Assembly: GCA_964057225.1 (NCBI GenBank) | Contig: OZ059899.1 | Location: forward strand, 21,150,501 to 21,214,500 | From: Auanema rhodensis | Taxonomy: Eukaryota > Nematoda > Chromadorea > Rhabditida > Rhabditidae | Length of the DNA: 64,000 bases | Direction of reading: 5' to 3' | Part shown: positions 1-11,763 of the stretch, piece after piece | How the letters are laid out: the number at the start of each line of letters is the position of its first letter | How positions within the stretch are numbered: the stretch's first letter is position 1 | The notes under the pieces: generated by a model | Told to the model about the DNA's origin: nothing | Databases searched by the model: none | Seen by the model: the letters and a program-made list of their open reading frames with translations, nothing else | Program-made: the position numbers and the translations under genes

Positions 1-21
1 AGTATAGCGCATTCGATGCGG

Positions 22-72
22 ATTTTTAAGCTGCGTCGATCTGTGTTATCAGATTTGCGCTAGCTTAAAAAT
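22..72. other. 11-bp inverted repeat with nested hairpin (in nearly every monomer)
   Basis: Left arm ATTTTTAAGCT (22-32) is exactly complementary to right arm AGCTTAAAAAT (62-72), separated by 29 bases. The pairing can continue inward with GCG (33-35) against CGC (58-60) if the T at 61 is bulged. The loop itself holds a second inverted repeat, ATCTG (39-43) and CAGAT (50-54), six bases apart. The TATTATTAG monomers change the right inner arm to TAGAT, leaving a G/T pair. The outer arms are preserved in almost all full-length monomers. The gcgaattt and gcaaattt variants alter bases just outside the left arm. A cruciform or RNA hairpin is possible by pairing, but folding in vivo is inference. 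Confidence 0.8.
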
Positions 73-89
73 GCACCGAGATATCAACT

Positions 90-111
90 GATATAAGTTC
101 ACACTTATATC
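90..111. other. 9-bp stem, 4-base loop hairpin with paired variants
   Basis: GATATAAGT (90-98) pairs perfectly with ACTTATATC (103-111) around the loop TCAC. Across the array the outermost pair occurs in three states: G/C (most monomers), A/T (aatataagt with acttatatt, from 23 kb onward), and the unpaired intermediate A with C (4.5-10.9 kb only). A separate variant, acatatatc, puts one mismatch in the right arm of some monomers between 32.6 and 45.7 kb, for example near 32689, 34443, 35851, 41818, 43576, 44629 and 45682. Confidence 0.8.
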
Positions 112-261
112 CTCGATTTTCACCCTGAAGAATTAATTTTTTCGTTGAATAACATTGTCCATCGTCTTTGCCTTGAAAAAAGGAATCTAAAAACATCTAC
201 TTTTTGCTAAATTATTTTGAAATTTTTTGAAAAAATTTTTGTCAAAATGTTTTTGGAAGCA

Positions 262-289
262 ATGTTGAGTGTACATGGAAACTCAACAT
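262..289. other. 9-bp stem, 10-base loop hairpin
   Basis: ATGTTGAGT (262-270) is the exact reverse complement of ACTCAACAT (281-289), with loop gtacatggaa. Two recurrent variants touch it. The gactgtac monomers replace G269 by C, which mismatches the second pair from the loop. The ctcaacgtacact monomers replace A288 by G, which leaves a T/G pair but creates a different perfect 7-bp inverted repeat, AGTGTAC (268-274) with GTACACT (288-294). Confidence 0.75.
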
Positions 290-3159
290 ACACTAATGCA
301 TCATTTTTCAAACGATCATAACTAATTTTTGTATTAAGCGTTTCTCAATGTAGTATAGTGCATTCGATGCGGATTTTTAAGCTGCGTCGATCTGTGTTAT
401 CAGATTTGCGCTAGCTTAAAAATGCACCGAGATATCAACTGATATAAGTTCACACTTATATCCTCGATTTTCACCCTGAAGAATTAATTTTTTCGTTGAA
501 TAACATTGTCCATCGTTTTTGCCTTGAAAAAAGAAATCTAAAAACATCTACTTTTTGCTAAATTATTTTGAAATTTTTTGAAAAAATTTTTGTCAAAATG
601 TTTTTGGAAGCAATGTTGAGTGTACATGGAAACTCAACATACACTAATGCATCATTTTTCAAACGATCATAACTAATTTTTGTATTAAGCGTTTCTCAAA
701 GTAGTATAGTGCATTCGATGCGGATTTTTAAGCTGCGTCGATCTGTGTTATCAGATTTGCGCTAGCTTAAAAATGCACCGAGATATCAACTGATATAAGT
801 TCACACTTATATCCTCGATTTTCACCCTGAAGAATTAATTTTTTCGTTGAATAACATTGTCCATCGTCTTTGCCTTGAAAAAAGGAATCTAAAAACATCT
901 ACTTTTTGCTAAATTATTTTGAAATTTTTCGAAAAAATTTTTGTCAAAATGTTTTTGGAAGCAATGTTGAGTGTACATGGAAACTCAACGTACACTAATG
1001 CATCATTTTTCAAACGATCATAACTAATTTTTGTATTAAGCGTTTTTCAATGTAGTATAGCGCATTCGATGCGGATTTTTAAGCTGCGTCGATCTGTGTT
1101 ATCAGATTTGCGCTAGCTTAAAAATGCACCGAGATATCAACTGATATAAGTTCACACTTATATCCTCGATTTTCACCCTGAAGAATTAATTTTTTCGTTG
1201 AATAACATTGTCCATCGTCTTTGCCTTGAAAAAAGGAATCTAAAAACATCTACTTTTTGCTAAATTATTTTGAAATTTTTTGAAAAAATTTTTGTCAAAA
1301 TGTTTTTGGAAGCAATGTTGAGTGTACATGGAAACTCAACATACACTAATGCATCATTTTTCAAACGATCATAACTAATTTTTGTATTAAGCGTTTCTCA
1401 ATGTAGTATAGTGCATTCGATGCGGATTTTTAAGCTGCGTCGATCTGTGTTATCAGATTTGCGCTAGCTTAAAAATGCACCGAGATATCAACTGATATAA
1501 GTTCACACTTATATCCTCGATTTTCACCCTGAAGAATTAATTTTTTCGTTGAATAACATTGTCCATCGTTTTTGCCTTGAAAAAAGAAATCTAAAAACAT
1601 CTACTTTTTGCTAAATTATTTTGAAATTTTTTGAAAAAATTTTTGTCAAAATGTTTTTGGAAGCAATGTTGAGTGTACATGGAAACTCAACATACACTAA
1701 TGCATCATTTTTCAAACGATCATAACTAATTTTTGTATTAAGCGTTTCTCAAAGTAGTATAGTGCATTCGATGCGGATTTTTAAGCTGCGTCGATCTGTG
1801 TTATCAGATTTGCGCTAGCTTAAAAATGCACCGAGATATCAACTGATATAAGTTCACACTTATATCCTCGATTTTCACCCTGAAGAATTAATTTTTTCGT
1901 TGAATAACATTGTCCATCGTCTTTGCCTTGAAAAAAGGAATCTAAAAACATCTACTTTTTGCTAAATTATTTTGAAATTTTTCGAAAAAATTTTTGTCAA
2001 AATGTTTTTGGAAGCAATGTTGAGTGTACATGGAAACTCAACGTACACTAATGCATCATTTTTCAAACGATCATAACTAATTTTTGTATTAAGCGTTTTT
2101 CAATGTAGTATAGCGCATTCGATGCGGATTTTTAAGCTGTGTCGATCTGTGTTATCAGATTTGCGCTAGCTTAAAAATGCACCGAGATATCAACTGATAT
2201 AAGTTCACACTTATATCCTCGATTTTCACCCTGAAGAATTAATTTTTTCGTTGAATAACATTGTCCATCGTCTTTGCCTTGAAAAAAGGAATCTAAAAAC
2301 ATCTACTTTTTGCTAAATTATTTTGAAATTTTTTGAAAAAATTTTTGTCAAAATGTTTTTGGAAGCAATGTTGAGTGTACATGGAAACTCAACATACACT
2401 AATGCATCATTTTTCAAACGATCATAACTAATTTTTGTATTAAGCGTTTCTCAATGTAGTATAGTGCATTCGATGCGGATTTTTAAGCTGCGTCGATCTG
2501 TGTTATCAGATTTGCGCTAGCTTAAAAATGCACCGAGATATCAACTGATATAAGTTCACACTTATATCCTCGATTTTCACCCTGAAGAATTAATTTTTTC
2601 GTTGAATAACATTGTCCATCGTTTTTGCCTTGAAAAAAGAAATCTAAAAACATCTACTTTTTGCTAAATTATTTTGAAATTTTTTGAAAAAATTTTTGTC
2701 AAAATGTTTTTGGAAGCAATGTTGAGTGTACATGGAAACTCAACATACACTAATGCATCATTTTTCAAACGATCATAACTAATTTTTGTATTAAGCGTTT
2801 CTCAAAGTAGTATAGTGCATTCGATGCGGATTTTTAAGCTGCGTCGATCTGTGTTATCAGATTTGCGCTAGCTTAAAAATGCACCGAGATATCAACTGAT
2901 ATAAGTTCACACTTATATCCTCGATTTTCACCCTGAAGAATTAATTTTTTCGTTGAATAACATTGTCCATCGTTTTTGCCTTGAAAAAAGGAATCTAAAA
3001 ACATCTACTTTTTGCTAAATTATTTTGAAATTTTTCGAAAAAATTTTTGTCAAAATGTTTTTGGAAGCAATGTTGAGTGTACATGGAAACTCAACGTACA
3101 CTAATGCATCATTTTTCAAACGATCATAACTAATTTTTGTATTAAGCGTTTTTCAATGT

Positions 3160-6100
3160 AGTATAGTGCATTCGATGCGGATTTTTAAGCTGCGTCGATC
3201 TGTGTTATCAGATTTGCGCTAGCTTAAAAATGCACCGAGATATCAACTGATATAAGTTCACACTTATATCCTCGATTTTCACCCTGAAGAATTAATTTTT
3301 TCGTTGAATAACATTGTCCATCGTCTTTGCCTTGAAAAAAGGAATCTAAAAACATCTACTTTTTGCTAAATTATTTTGAAATTTTTTGAAAAAATTTTTG
3401 TCAAAATGTTTTTGGAAGCAATGTTGAGTGTACATGGAAACTCAACATACACTAATGCATCATTTTTCAAACGATCATAACTAATTTTTGTATTAAGCGT
3501 TTCTCAAAGTAGTATAGTGCATTCGATGCGGATTTTTAAGCTGCGTCGATCTGTGTTATCAGATTTGCGCTAGCTTAAAAATGCACCGAGATATCAACTG
3601 ATATAAGTTCACACTTATATCCTCGATTTTCACCCTGAAGAATTAATTTTTTCGTTGAATAACATTGTCCATCGTCTTTGCCTTGAAAAAAGGAATCTAA
3701 AAACATCTACTTTTTGCTAAATTATTTTGAAATTTTTTGAAAAAATTTTTGTCAAAATGTTTTTGGAAGCAATGTTGAGTGTACATGGAAACTCAACATA
3801 CACTAATGCATCATTTTTCAAACGATCATAACTAATTTTTGTATTAAGCGTTTCTCGAAGTAGTATAGTGCATTCGATGCGGATTTTTAAGCTGCGTCGA
3901 TCTGTGTTATCAGATTTGCGCTAGCTTAAAAATGCACCGAGATATCAACTGATATAAGTTCACACTTATATCCTCGATTTTCACCCTGAAGAATTAATTT
4001 TTTCGTTGAATAACATTGTCCATCGTCTTTGCCTTGAAAAAAGGAATCTAAAAACATCTACTTTTTGCTAAATTATTTTGAAATTTTTTGAAAAAATTTT
4101 TGTCAAAATGTTTTTGGAAGCAATGTTGAGTGTACATGGAAACTCAACATACACTAATGCATCATTTTTCAAACGATCATAACTAATTTTTGTATTAAGC
4201 GTTTCTCAATGTAGTATAGTGCATTCGATGCGGATTTTTAAGCTGCGTCGATCTGTGTTATCAGATTTGCGCTAGCTTAAAAATGCACCGAGATATCAAC
4301 TGATATAAGTTCACACTTATATCCTCGATTTTCACCCTGAAGAATTAATTTTTTCGTTGAATAACATTGTCCATCGTCTTTGCCTTGAAAAAAGGAATCT
4401 AAAAACATCTACTTTTTGCTAAATTATTTTGAAATTTTTCGAAAAAATTTTTGTCAAAATGTTTTTGGAAGCAATGTTGAGTGTACATGGAAACTCAACG
4501 TACACTAATGCATCATTTTTCAAACGATCATAACTAATTTTTGTATTAAGCGTTTTTCAATGTAGTATAGTGCATTCGATGCGGATTTTTAAGCTGCGTC
4601 GATCTGTGTTATCAGATTTGCGCTAGCTTAAAAATGCACCGAGATATCAACTAATATAAGTTCACACTTATATCCTCGATTTTCACCCTGAAGAATTAAT
4701 TTTTTCGTTGAATAACAGAGTCCATCGTCTTTGCCTTGAAAAAAGGAATCTAAAAACATCTACTTTTTGCTAAATTATTTTGAAATTTTTCGAAAAAATT
4801 TTTGTCAAAATGTTTTTGGAAGCAATGTTGAGTGTACATGGAAACTCAACGTACACTAATGCATCATTTTTCAAACGATCATAACTAATTTTTGTATTAA
4901 GCGTTTTTCAATGTAGTATAGTGCATTCGATGCGGATTTTTAAGCTGCGTCGATCTGTGTTATCAGATTTGCGCTAGCTTAAAAATGCACCGAGATATCA
5001 ACTAATATAAGTTCACACTTATATCCTCGATTTTCACCCTGAAGAATTAATTTTTTCGTTGAATAACATTGTCCATCGTCTTTGCCTTGAAAAAAGGAAT
5101 CTAAAAACATCTACTTTTTGCTAAATTATTTTGAAATTTTTCGAAAAAATTTTTGTCAAAATGTTTTTGGAAGCAATGTTGAGTGTACATGGAAACTCAA
5201 CGTACACTAATGCATCATTTTTCAAACGATCATAACTAATTTTTGTATTAAGCGTTTCTCAATGTAGTATAGTGCATTCGATGCGGATTTTTAAGCTGCG
5301 TCGATCTGTGTTATCAGATTTGCGCTAGCTTAAAAATGCACCGAGATATCAACTGATATAAGTTCACACTTATATCCTCGATTTTCACCCTGAAGAATTA
5401 ATTTTTTCGTTGAATAACATTGTCCATCGTCTTTGCCTTGAAAAAAGGAATCTAAAAACATCTACTTTTTGCTAAATTATTTTGAAATTTTTCGAAAAAA
5501 TTTTTGTCAAAATGTTTTTGGAAGCAATGTTGAGTGTACATGGAAACTCAACGTACACTAATGCATCATTTTTCAAACGATCATAACTAATTTTTGTATT
5601 GAGCGTTTCTCAATGTAGTATAGTGCATTCGATGCGGATTTTTAAGCTGCGTCGATCTGTGTTATCAGATTTGCGCTAGCTTAAAAATGCACCGAGATAT
5701 CAACTAATATAAGTTCACACTTATATCCTCGATTTTCACCCTGAAGAATTAATTTTTTCGTTGAATAACAAAGTCCATCGTCTTTGCCTTGAAAAAAGGA
5801 ATCTAAAAACATCTACTTTTTGCTAAATTATTTTGAAATTTTTCGAAAAAATTTTTGTCAAAATGTTTTTGGAAGCAATGTTGAGTGTACATGGAAACTC
5901 AACATACACTAAGGCATCATTTTTCAAACGATCATAACTAATTTTTGTATTAAGCGTTTCTCAATATAGTATAGTGCATTCGATGCGGATTTTTAAGCGG
6001 CGTCGATCTGTATTATTAGATTTGCGCTAGCTTAAAAATGCACCGAGATATCAACTGATATAAGTTCACACTTATATCCTCGATTTTCACCCTGAAGAAT

Positions 6101-6669
6101 TAATTTTTTCGTTGAATAACATTGTCCATCGTCTTTGCCTTGAAAAAAGGAATCTAAAAACATCTACTTTTTGCTAAATTATCTTGAAATTTTTTGAAAA
6201 AATTTTTGTCAAAATGTTTTTGGAAGCAATGTTGAGTGTACATGGAAACTCAACATACACTAATGCATCATTTTTCAAACGATCATAACTAATTTTTGTA
6301 TCAAGCGTTTCTCAATGAGTATAGTGCATTCGATGCGGATTTTTAAGCTGCGTCGATCTGTGTTATCAGATTTGCGCTAGCTTAAAAATGCACCGAGATA
6401 TCAACTGATATAAGTTCACACTTATATCCTCGATTTTCACCCTGAAGAATTAATTTTTTCGTTGAATAACAATGTCCATCGTCTTTGCCTTGAAAAAAGG
6501 AATCTAAAAACATCTACTTTCTGCTAAATTATTTTGAATTTTTTCGAAAAAAATTTTTGTCAAAATGTTTTTGGAAGCAATGTTGAGTGTACATGGAAAC
6601 TCAACATACACTAAGGCATCATTTTTCAAACGATCATAACTAATTTTTGTATTAAGCGTTTCTCAATAT
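3160..6669. repeat. Irregular run of 351-bp monomers
   Basis: About ten full monomers (starts 3160, 3511, 3862, 4213, 4564, 4915, 5266, 5617, 5968, 6318) without a clear higher-order period. Neighbours resemble one another: 4564 and 4915 share aatataagt with an uncompensated acttatatc, and both follow a tttttcaatg end. Private changes include aacagagtcc near 4716 and aacaaagtcc near 5769. The monomer at 5968 is the first TATTATTAG type. The monomer at 6318 follows a one-base-shorter junction (caatgagtatag) and has aacaatgtcc and tttctgcta. No gene or other element is seen. Confidence 0.85.
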
Positions 6670-6932
6670 AGTATAGTGCATTCGATGCGGATTTTTAAGC
6701 TTCACCCTGAAGAATTAATTTTTTCGTTGAATAACATTGTCCATCGTCTTTGCCTTGAAAGAAGGAATCTAAAAACATCTACTTTTTGCTAAATTATTTT
6801 GAAATTTTTTGAAAAAATTTTTGTCAAAATGTTTTTGGAAGCAATGTTGAGTGTACATGGAAACTCAACATACACTAATGCATCATTTTTCAAACGATCA
6901 TAACTAATTTTTGTATCAAGCGTTTCTCAATG
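6670..6932. repeat. Deleted monomer 1 (263 bp, HindIII)
   Basis: The left part reads to aagct and joins directly to tcaccctgaag, removing 87 bp (monomer positions 33-119, with one base of ambiguity). This creates AAGCTT at 6697-6702. It is the only deleted monomer whose left part reads gcggattttt and follows a ctcaatata end. The others read gcaaattttt, so a recombination at or before the junction is likely. One more base is lost at the following boundary (caatgagtatag). Confidence 0.93.
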
Positions 6933-7636
6933 AGTATAGTGCATTCGATGCGGCTTTTTAAGCTGCGTCGATCTGTGTTATCAGATTTGCGCTAGCTTAA
7001 AAATGCACCGAGATATCAACTGATATAAGTTCACACTTATATCCTCGATTTTCACCCTGAAGAATTAATTTTTTCGTTGAATAACATTGTCCATCGTCTT
7101 TGCCTTGAAAAAAGGAATCTAAAAACATCTACTTTTTGCTAAATTATTTTGAATTTTTTCGAAAAAAATTTTTGTCAAAATGTTTTTGGAAGCAATGTTG
7201 AGTGTACATGGAAACTCAACATACACTAAGGCATCATTTTTCAAACGATCATAACGAATTTTTGTATTAAGCGTTTCTCAATGTAGTATAGTGCATTCGA
7301 TGCGAATTTTTAAGCTGCGTCGATCTGTGTTATCAGATTTGCGCTAGCTTAAAAATGCACCGAGATATCAACTGATATAAGTTCACACTTATATCCTCGA
7401 TTTTCACCCTGAAGAATTAATTTTTTCGTTGAATAACATTGTCCATCGTCTTTGCCTTGAAAAAAGGAATCTAAAAACATCTACTTTTTGCTAAATTATT
7501 TTGAATTTTTTCGAAAAAAAATTTTGTCAAAATGTTTTTGGAAGCAATGTTGAGTGTACATGGAAACTCAACGTACACTAAGGCATCATTTTTCAAACGA
7601 TCATAACTAATTTTTGTATTAAGCGTTTCTCAATGT

Positions 7637-7899
7637 AGTATAGTGCATTCGATGCAAATTTTTAAGCTTCACCCTGAAGAATTAATTTTTTCGTTGAATA
7701 ACATTGTCCATCGTCTTTGCCTTGAAAGAAGGAATCTAAAAACATCTACTTTTTGCTAAATTATTTTGAAATTTTTTGAAAAAATTTTTGTCAAAATGTT
7801 TTTGGAAGCAATGTTGAGTGTACATGGAAACTCAACATACACTAATGCATCATTTTTCAAACGATCATAACTAATTTTTGTATCAAGCGTTTCTCAATG
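7637..7899. repeat. Deleted monomer 2 (263 bp, HindIII)
   Basis: Same 87-bp deletion junction, with AAGCTT at 7664-7669. The left part reads gcaaattttt. The body carries gaaagaagg and tatcaagcg and ends with the short caatgagtatag boundary. Confidence 0.93.
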
Positions 7900-8603
7900 A
7901 GTATAGTGCATTCGATGCGGCTTTTTAAGCTGCGTCGATCTGTGTTATCAGATTTGCGCTAGCTTAAAAATGCACCGAGATATCAACTGATATAAGTTCA
8001 CACTTATATCCTCGATTTTCACCCTGAAGAATTAATTTTTTCGTTGAATAACATTGTCCATCGTCTTTGCCTTGAAAAAAGGAATCTAAAAACATCTACT
8101 TTTTGCTAAATTATTTTGAATTTTTTCGAAAAAAATTTTTGTCAAAATGTTTTTGGAAGCAATGTTGAGTGTACATGGAAACTCAACATACAATAAGGCA
8201 TCATTTTTCAAACGATCATAACGAATTTTTGTATTAAGCGTTTCTCAATGTAGTATAGTGCATTCGATGCGAATTTTTAAGCTGCGTCGATCTGTGTTAT
8301 CAGATTTGCGCTAGCTTAAAAATGCACCGAGATATCAACTGATATAAGTTCACACTTATATCCTCGATTTTCACCCTGAAGAATTAATTTTTTCGTTGAA
8401 TAACATTGTCCATCGTCTTTGCCTTGAAAAAAGGAATCTAAAAACATCTACTTTTTGCTAAATTATTTTGAATTTTTTCGAAAAAAATTTTTGTCAAAAT
8501 GTTTTTGGAAGCAATGTTGAGTGTACATGGAAACTCAACATACACTAAGGCATCATTTTTCAAACGATCATAACTAATTTTTGTATTAAGCGTTTCTCAA
8601 TGT

Positions 8604-11600
8604 AGTATAGTGCATTCGATGCGAATTTTTAAGCTGCGTCGATCTGTGTTATCAGATTTGCGCTAGCTTAAAAATGCACCGAGATATCAACTGATATAAG
8701 TTCACACTTATATCCTCGATTTTCACCCTGAAGAATTAATTTTTTCGTTGAATAACATTGTCCATCGTCTTTGCCTTGAAAAATGGAATCTAAAAACATC
8801 TACTTTTTGCTAAATTATTTTGAAATTTTTTGAAAAAATTTTTGTCAAAATGTTTTTGGAAGCAATGTTGAGTGTACATGGAAACTCAACATACACTAAT
8901 GCATCATTTTTCAAACGATCATAACTAATTTTTGTATTAAGCGTTTCTCAATGTAGTATAGTGCATTCGATGCGGATTTTTAAGCTGCGTCGATCTGTGT
9001 TATCAGATTTGCGCTAGCTTAAAAATGCACCGAGATATCAACTAATATAAGTTCACACTTATATCCTCGATTTTCACCCTGAAGAATTAATTTTTTCGTT
9101 GAATAACAAAGTCCATCGTCTTTGCCTTGAAAAAAGGAATCTAAAAACATCTACTTTTTGCTAAATTATTTTGAAATTTTTCGAAAAAATTTTTGTCAAA
9201 ATGTTTTTGGAAGCAATGTTGAGTGTACATGGAAACTCAACATACACTAAGGCATCATTTTTCAAACGATCATAACTAATTTTTGTATTAAGCGTTTCTC
9301 AATATAGTATAGTGCATTCGATGCGGATTTTTAAGCTGCGTCGATCTGTATTATTAGATTTGCGCTAGCTTAAAAATGCACCGAGATATCAACTAATATA
9401 AGTTCACACTTATATCCTCGATTTTCACCCTGAAGAATTAATTTTTTCGTTGAATAACAAAGTCCATCGTCTTTGCCTTGAAAAAAGGAATCTAAAAACA
9501 TCTACTTTTTGCTAAATTATTTTGAAATTTTTCGAAAAAATTTTTGTCAAAATGTTTTTGGAAGCAATGTTGAGTGTACATGGAAACTCAACATACACTA
9601 AGGCATCATTTTTCAAACGATCATAACTAATTTTTGTATTAAGCGTTTCTCAATATAGTATAGTGCATTCGATGCGGATTTTTAAGCTGCGTCGATCTGT
9701 ATTATTAGATTTGCGCTAGCTTAAAAATGCACCGAGATATCAACTGATATAAGTTCACACTTATATCCTCGATTTTCACCCTGAAGAATTAATTTTTTCG
9801 TTGAATAACATTGTCCATCGTCTTTGCCTTGAAAAAAGGAATCTAAAAACATCTACTTTTTGCTAAATTATTTTGAAATTTTTTGAAAAAATTTTTGTCA
9901 AAATGTTTTTGGAAGCAATGTTGAGTGTACATGGAAACTCAACATACACTAATGCATCATTTTTCAAACGATCATAACTAATTTTTGTATTAAGCGTTTC
10001 TCAAAGTAGTATAGTGCATTCGATGCGGATTTTTAAGCTGCGTCGATCTGTGTTATCAGATTTGCGCTAGCTTAAAAATGCACCGAGATATCAACTGATA
10101 TAAGTTCACACTTATATCCTCGATTTTCACCCTGAAGAATTAATTTTTTCGTTGAATAACATTGTCCATCGTCTTTGCCTTGAAAAAAGGAATCTAAAAA
10201 CATCTATTTTTTGCTAAATTATTTTGAAATTTTTTGAAAAAATTTTTGTCAAAATGTTTTTGGAAGCAATGTTGACTGCACATGGAAACTCAACATACAC
10301 TAATGCATCATTTTTCAAACGATCATAACTAATTTTTGTATTAAGCGTTTTTCAATGTAGTATAGTGCATTCGATGCGGATTTTTAAGCTGCGTCGATCT
10401 GTGTTATCAGATTTGCGCTAGCTTAAAAATGCACCGAGATATCAACTAATATAAGTTCACACTTATATCCTCGATTTTCACCCTGAAGAATTAATTTTTT
10501 CGTTGAATAACATTGTCCATCGTCTTTGCCTTGAAAAAAGGAATCTAAAAACATCTATTTTTTGCTAAATTATTTTGAAATTTTTTGAAAAAATTTTTGT
10601 CAAAATGTTTTTGGAAGCAATGTTGACTGTACATGGAAACTCAACATACACTAATGCATCATTTTTCAAACGATCATAACTAATTTTTGTATTAAGCGTT
10701 TTTCAATGTAGTATAGTGCATTCGATGCGGATTTTTAAGCTGCGTCGATCTGTGTTATCAGATTTGCGCTAGCTTAAAAATGCACCGAGATATCAACTAA
10801 TATAAGTTCACACTTATATCCTCGATTTTCACCCTGAAGAATTAATTTTTTCGTTGAATAACAAAGTCCATCGTCTTTGCCTTGAAAAAAGGAATCTAAA
10901 AACATCTACTTTTTGCTAAATTATTTTGAAATTTTTCGAAAAAATTTTTGTCAAAATGTTTTTGGAAGCAATGTTGAGTGTACATGGAAACTCAACGTAC
11001 ACTAATGCATCATTTTTCAAACGATCATAACTAATTTTTGTATTAAGCGTTTCTCAATGTAGTATAGTGCATTCGATGCGGATTTTTAAGCTGCGTCGAT
11101 CTGTGTTATCAGTATTGCGCTAGCTTAAAAATGCACCGAGATATCAACTGATATAAGTTCACACTTATATCCTCGATTTTCACCCTGAAGAATTAATTTT
11201 TTCGTTGAATAACATTGTCCATCGTCTTTGCCTTGAAAAAAGGAATCTAAAAACATCTACTTTTTGCTAAATTATTTTGAAATTTTTTGAAAAAATTTTT
11301 GTCAAAATGTTTTTGGAAGCAATGTTGAGTGTACATGGAAACTCAACATACACTAATGCATCATTTTTCAAACGATCATAACTAATTTTTGTATTAAGCG
11401 TTTCTCAAAGTAGTATAGTGCATTCGATGCGGATTTTTAAGCTGCGTCGATCTGTGTTATCAGATTTGCGCTAGCTTAAAAATGCACCGAGATATCAACT
11501 GATATAAGTTCACACTTATATCCTCGATTTTCACCCTGAAGAATTAATTTTTTCGTTGAATAACATTGTCCATCGTCTTTGCCTTGAAAAAAGGAATCTA

Positions 11601-11763
11601 AAAACATCTACTTTTTGCTAAATTATTTTGAATTTTTTCGAAAAAAATTTTTGTCAAAATGTTTTTGGAAGCAATGTTGAGTGTACATGGAAACTCAACG
11701 TACACTAAGGCATCATTTTTCAAACGATCATAACTAATTTTTGTATTAAGCGTTTCTCAATGT
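8604..11763. repeat. Irregular run of full-length monomers with local pairs
   Basis: Nine full monomers start at 8604, 8955, 9306, 9657, 10008, 10359, 10710, 11061 and 11412. Local duplications are visible. The 8955 and 9306 monomers share aatataagt, aacaaagtcc and a ctcaatata end. The 10008 and 10359 monomers share acatctatttttt and the gactg change (gactgcac near 10274, gactgtac near 10625). TATTATTAG monomers start at 9306 and 9657. The 11061 monomer has cagtattgcg. The last monomer is D-type and introduces the next deleted copy. No gene is seen. Confidence 0.83.

Larger units (their letters stand above)
1..351. repeat. Reference monomer with internal map
   Basis: This copy serves as the coordinate frame for all others. 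From left to right: 22-72 long inverted repeat with a nested small one; NheI site GCTAGC at 59-64; 90-111 hairpin; pyrimidine/A-rich stretch with TTCGTTGAATAAC at 141-153; A and T tracts at 176-181, 189-193 and 201-205; A/T block 214-243 (T-type here); 262-289 hairpin; a conserved catttttcaaacgatcata segment at 302-320; and the variable 3' end at 341-351, read as ctcaatgt, ctcaaagt, ctcaatat or tttcaatgt in different monomers. There is no AATAAA in it. Stops are spread over the six frames, so the normal monomer is not coding. Confidence 0.95.
1..3159. repeat. 3-monomer higher-order repeat, 1053 bp, three copies
   Basis: Copies are 1-1053, 1054-2106 and 2107-3159. In each, the first monomer starts agtatagcgc and ends ctcaatg, the second has ccatcgtttttgcc with aaagaaatct and ends ctcaaag, and the third is C-type, has cgtacact and ends tttttcaatg. 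Copies 1 and 2 look identical to me by eye. Copy 3 has at least two private changes: ctgtgtcg near 2138 and cgtttttgcc near 2971. The unit may begin upstream of the window, since base 1 already sits at a unit boundary. Confidence 0.9.
6670..8603. repeat. 967-bp unit (deleted monomer plus two full), two copies
   Basis: Copies are 6670-7636 and 7637-8603, each exactly 967 bp. Order: deleted monomer with AAGCTT and gaaagaagg; full D-type monomer beginning gcggcttttt after the short caatgagtatag junction; full D-type monomer beginning gcgaattttt. They differ at the start of the deleted monomer (gcggattttt versus gcaaattttt) and at scattered bases, for example catacaataagg near 8190 in the second. 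Related modules reappear at 12732-13698 and 47341-48307. Confidence 0.88.

Noticed and set aside
90-111. Rho-independent terminators from the hairpins
   Set aside because: The stems are A+T-rich and not followed by a consistent T run in the right place, and the sequence is eukaryotic satellite without genes to terminate.
214-243. Heat-shock element or other named transcription-factor site in the TTCGAA-centred block
   Set aside because: The match is only to GAA/TTC triplets, which are inevitable in this A/T-rich palindrome. Spacing and copy number do not fit a proper element.
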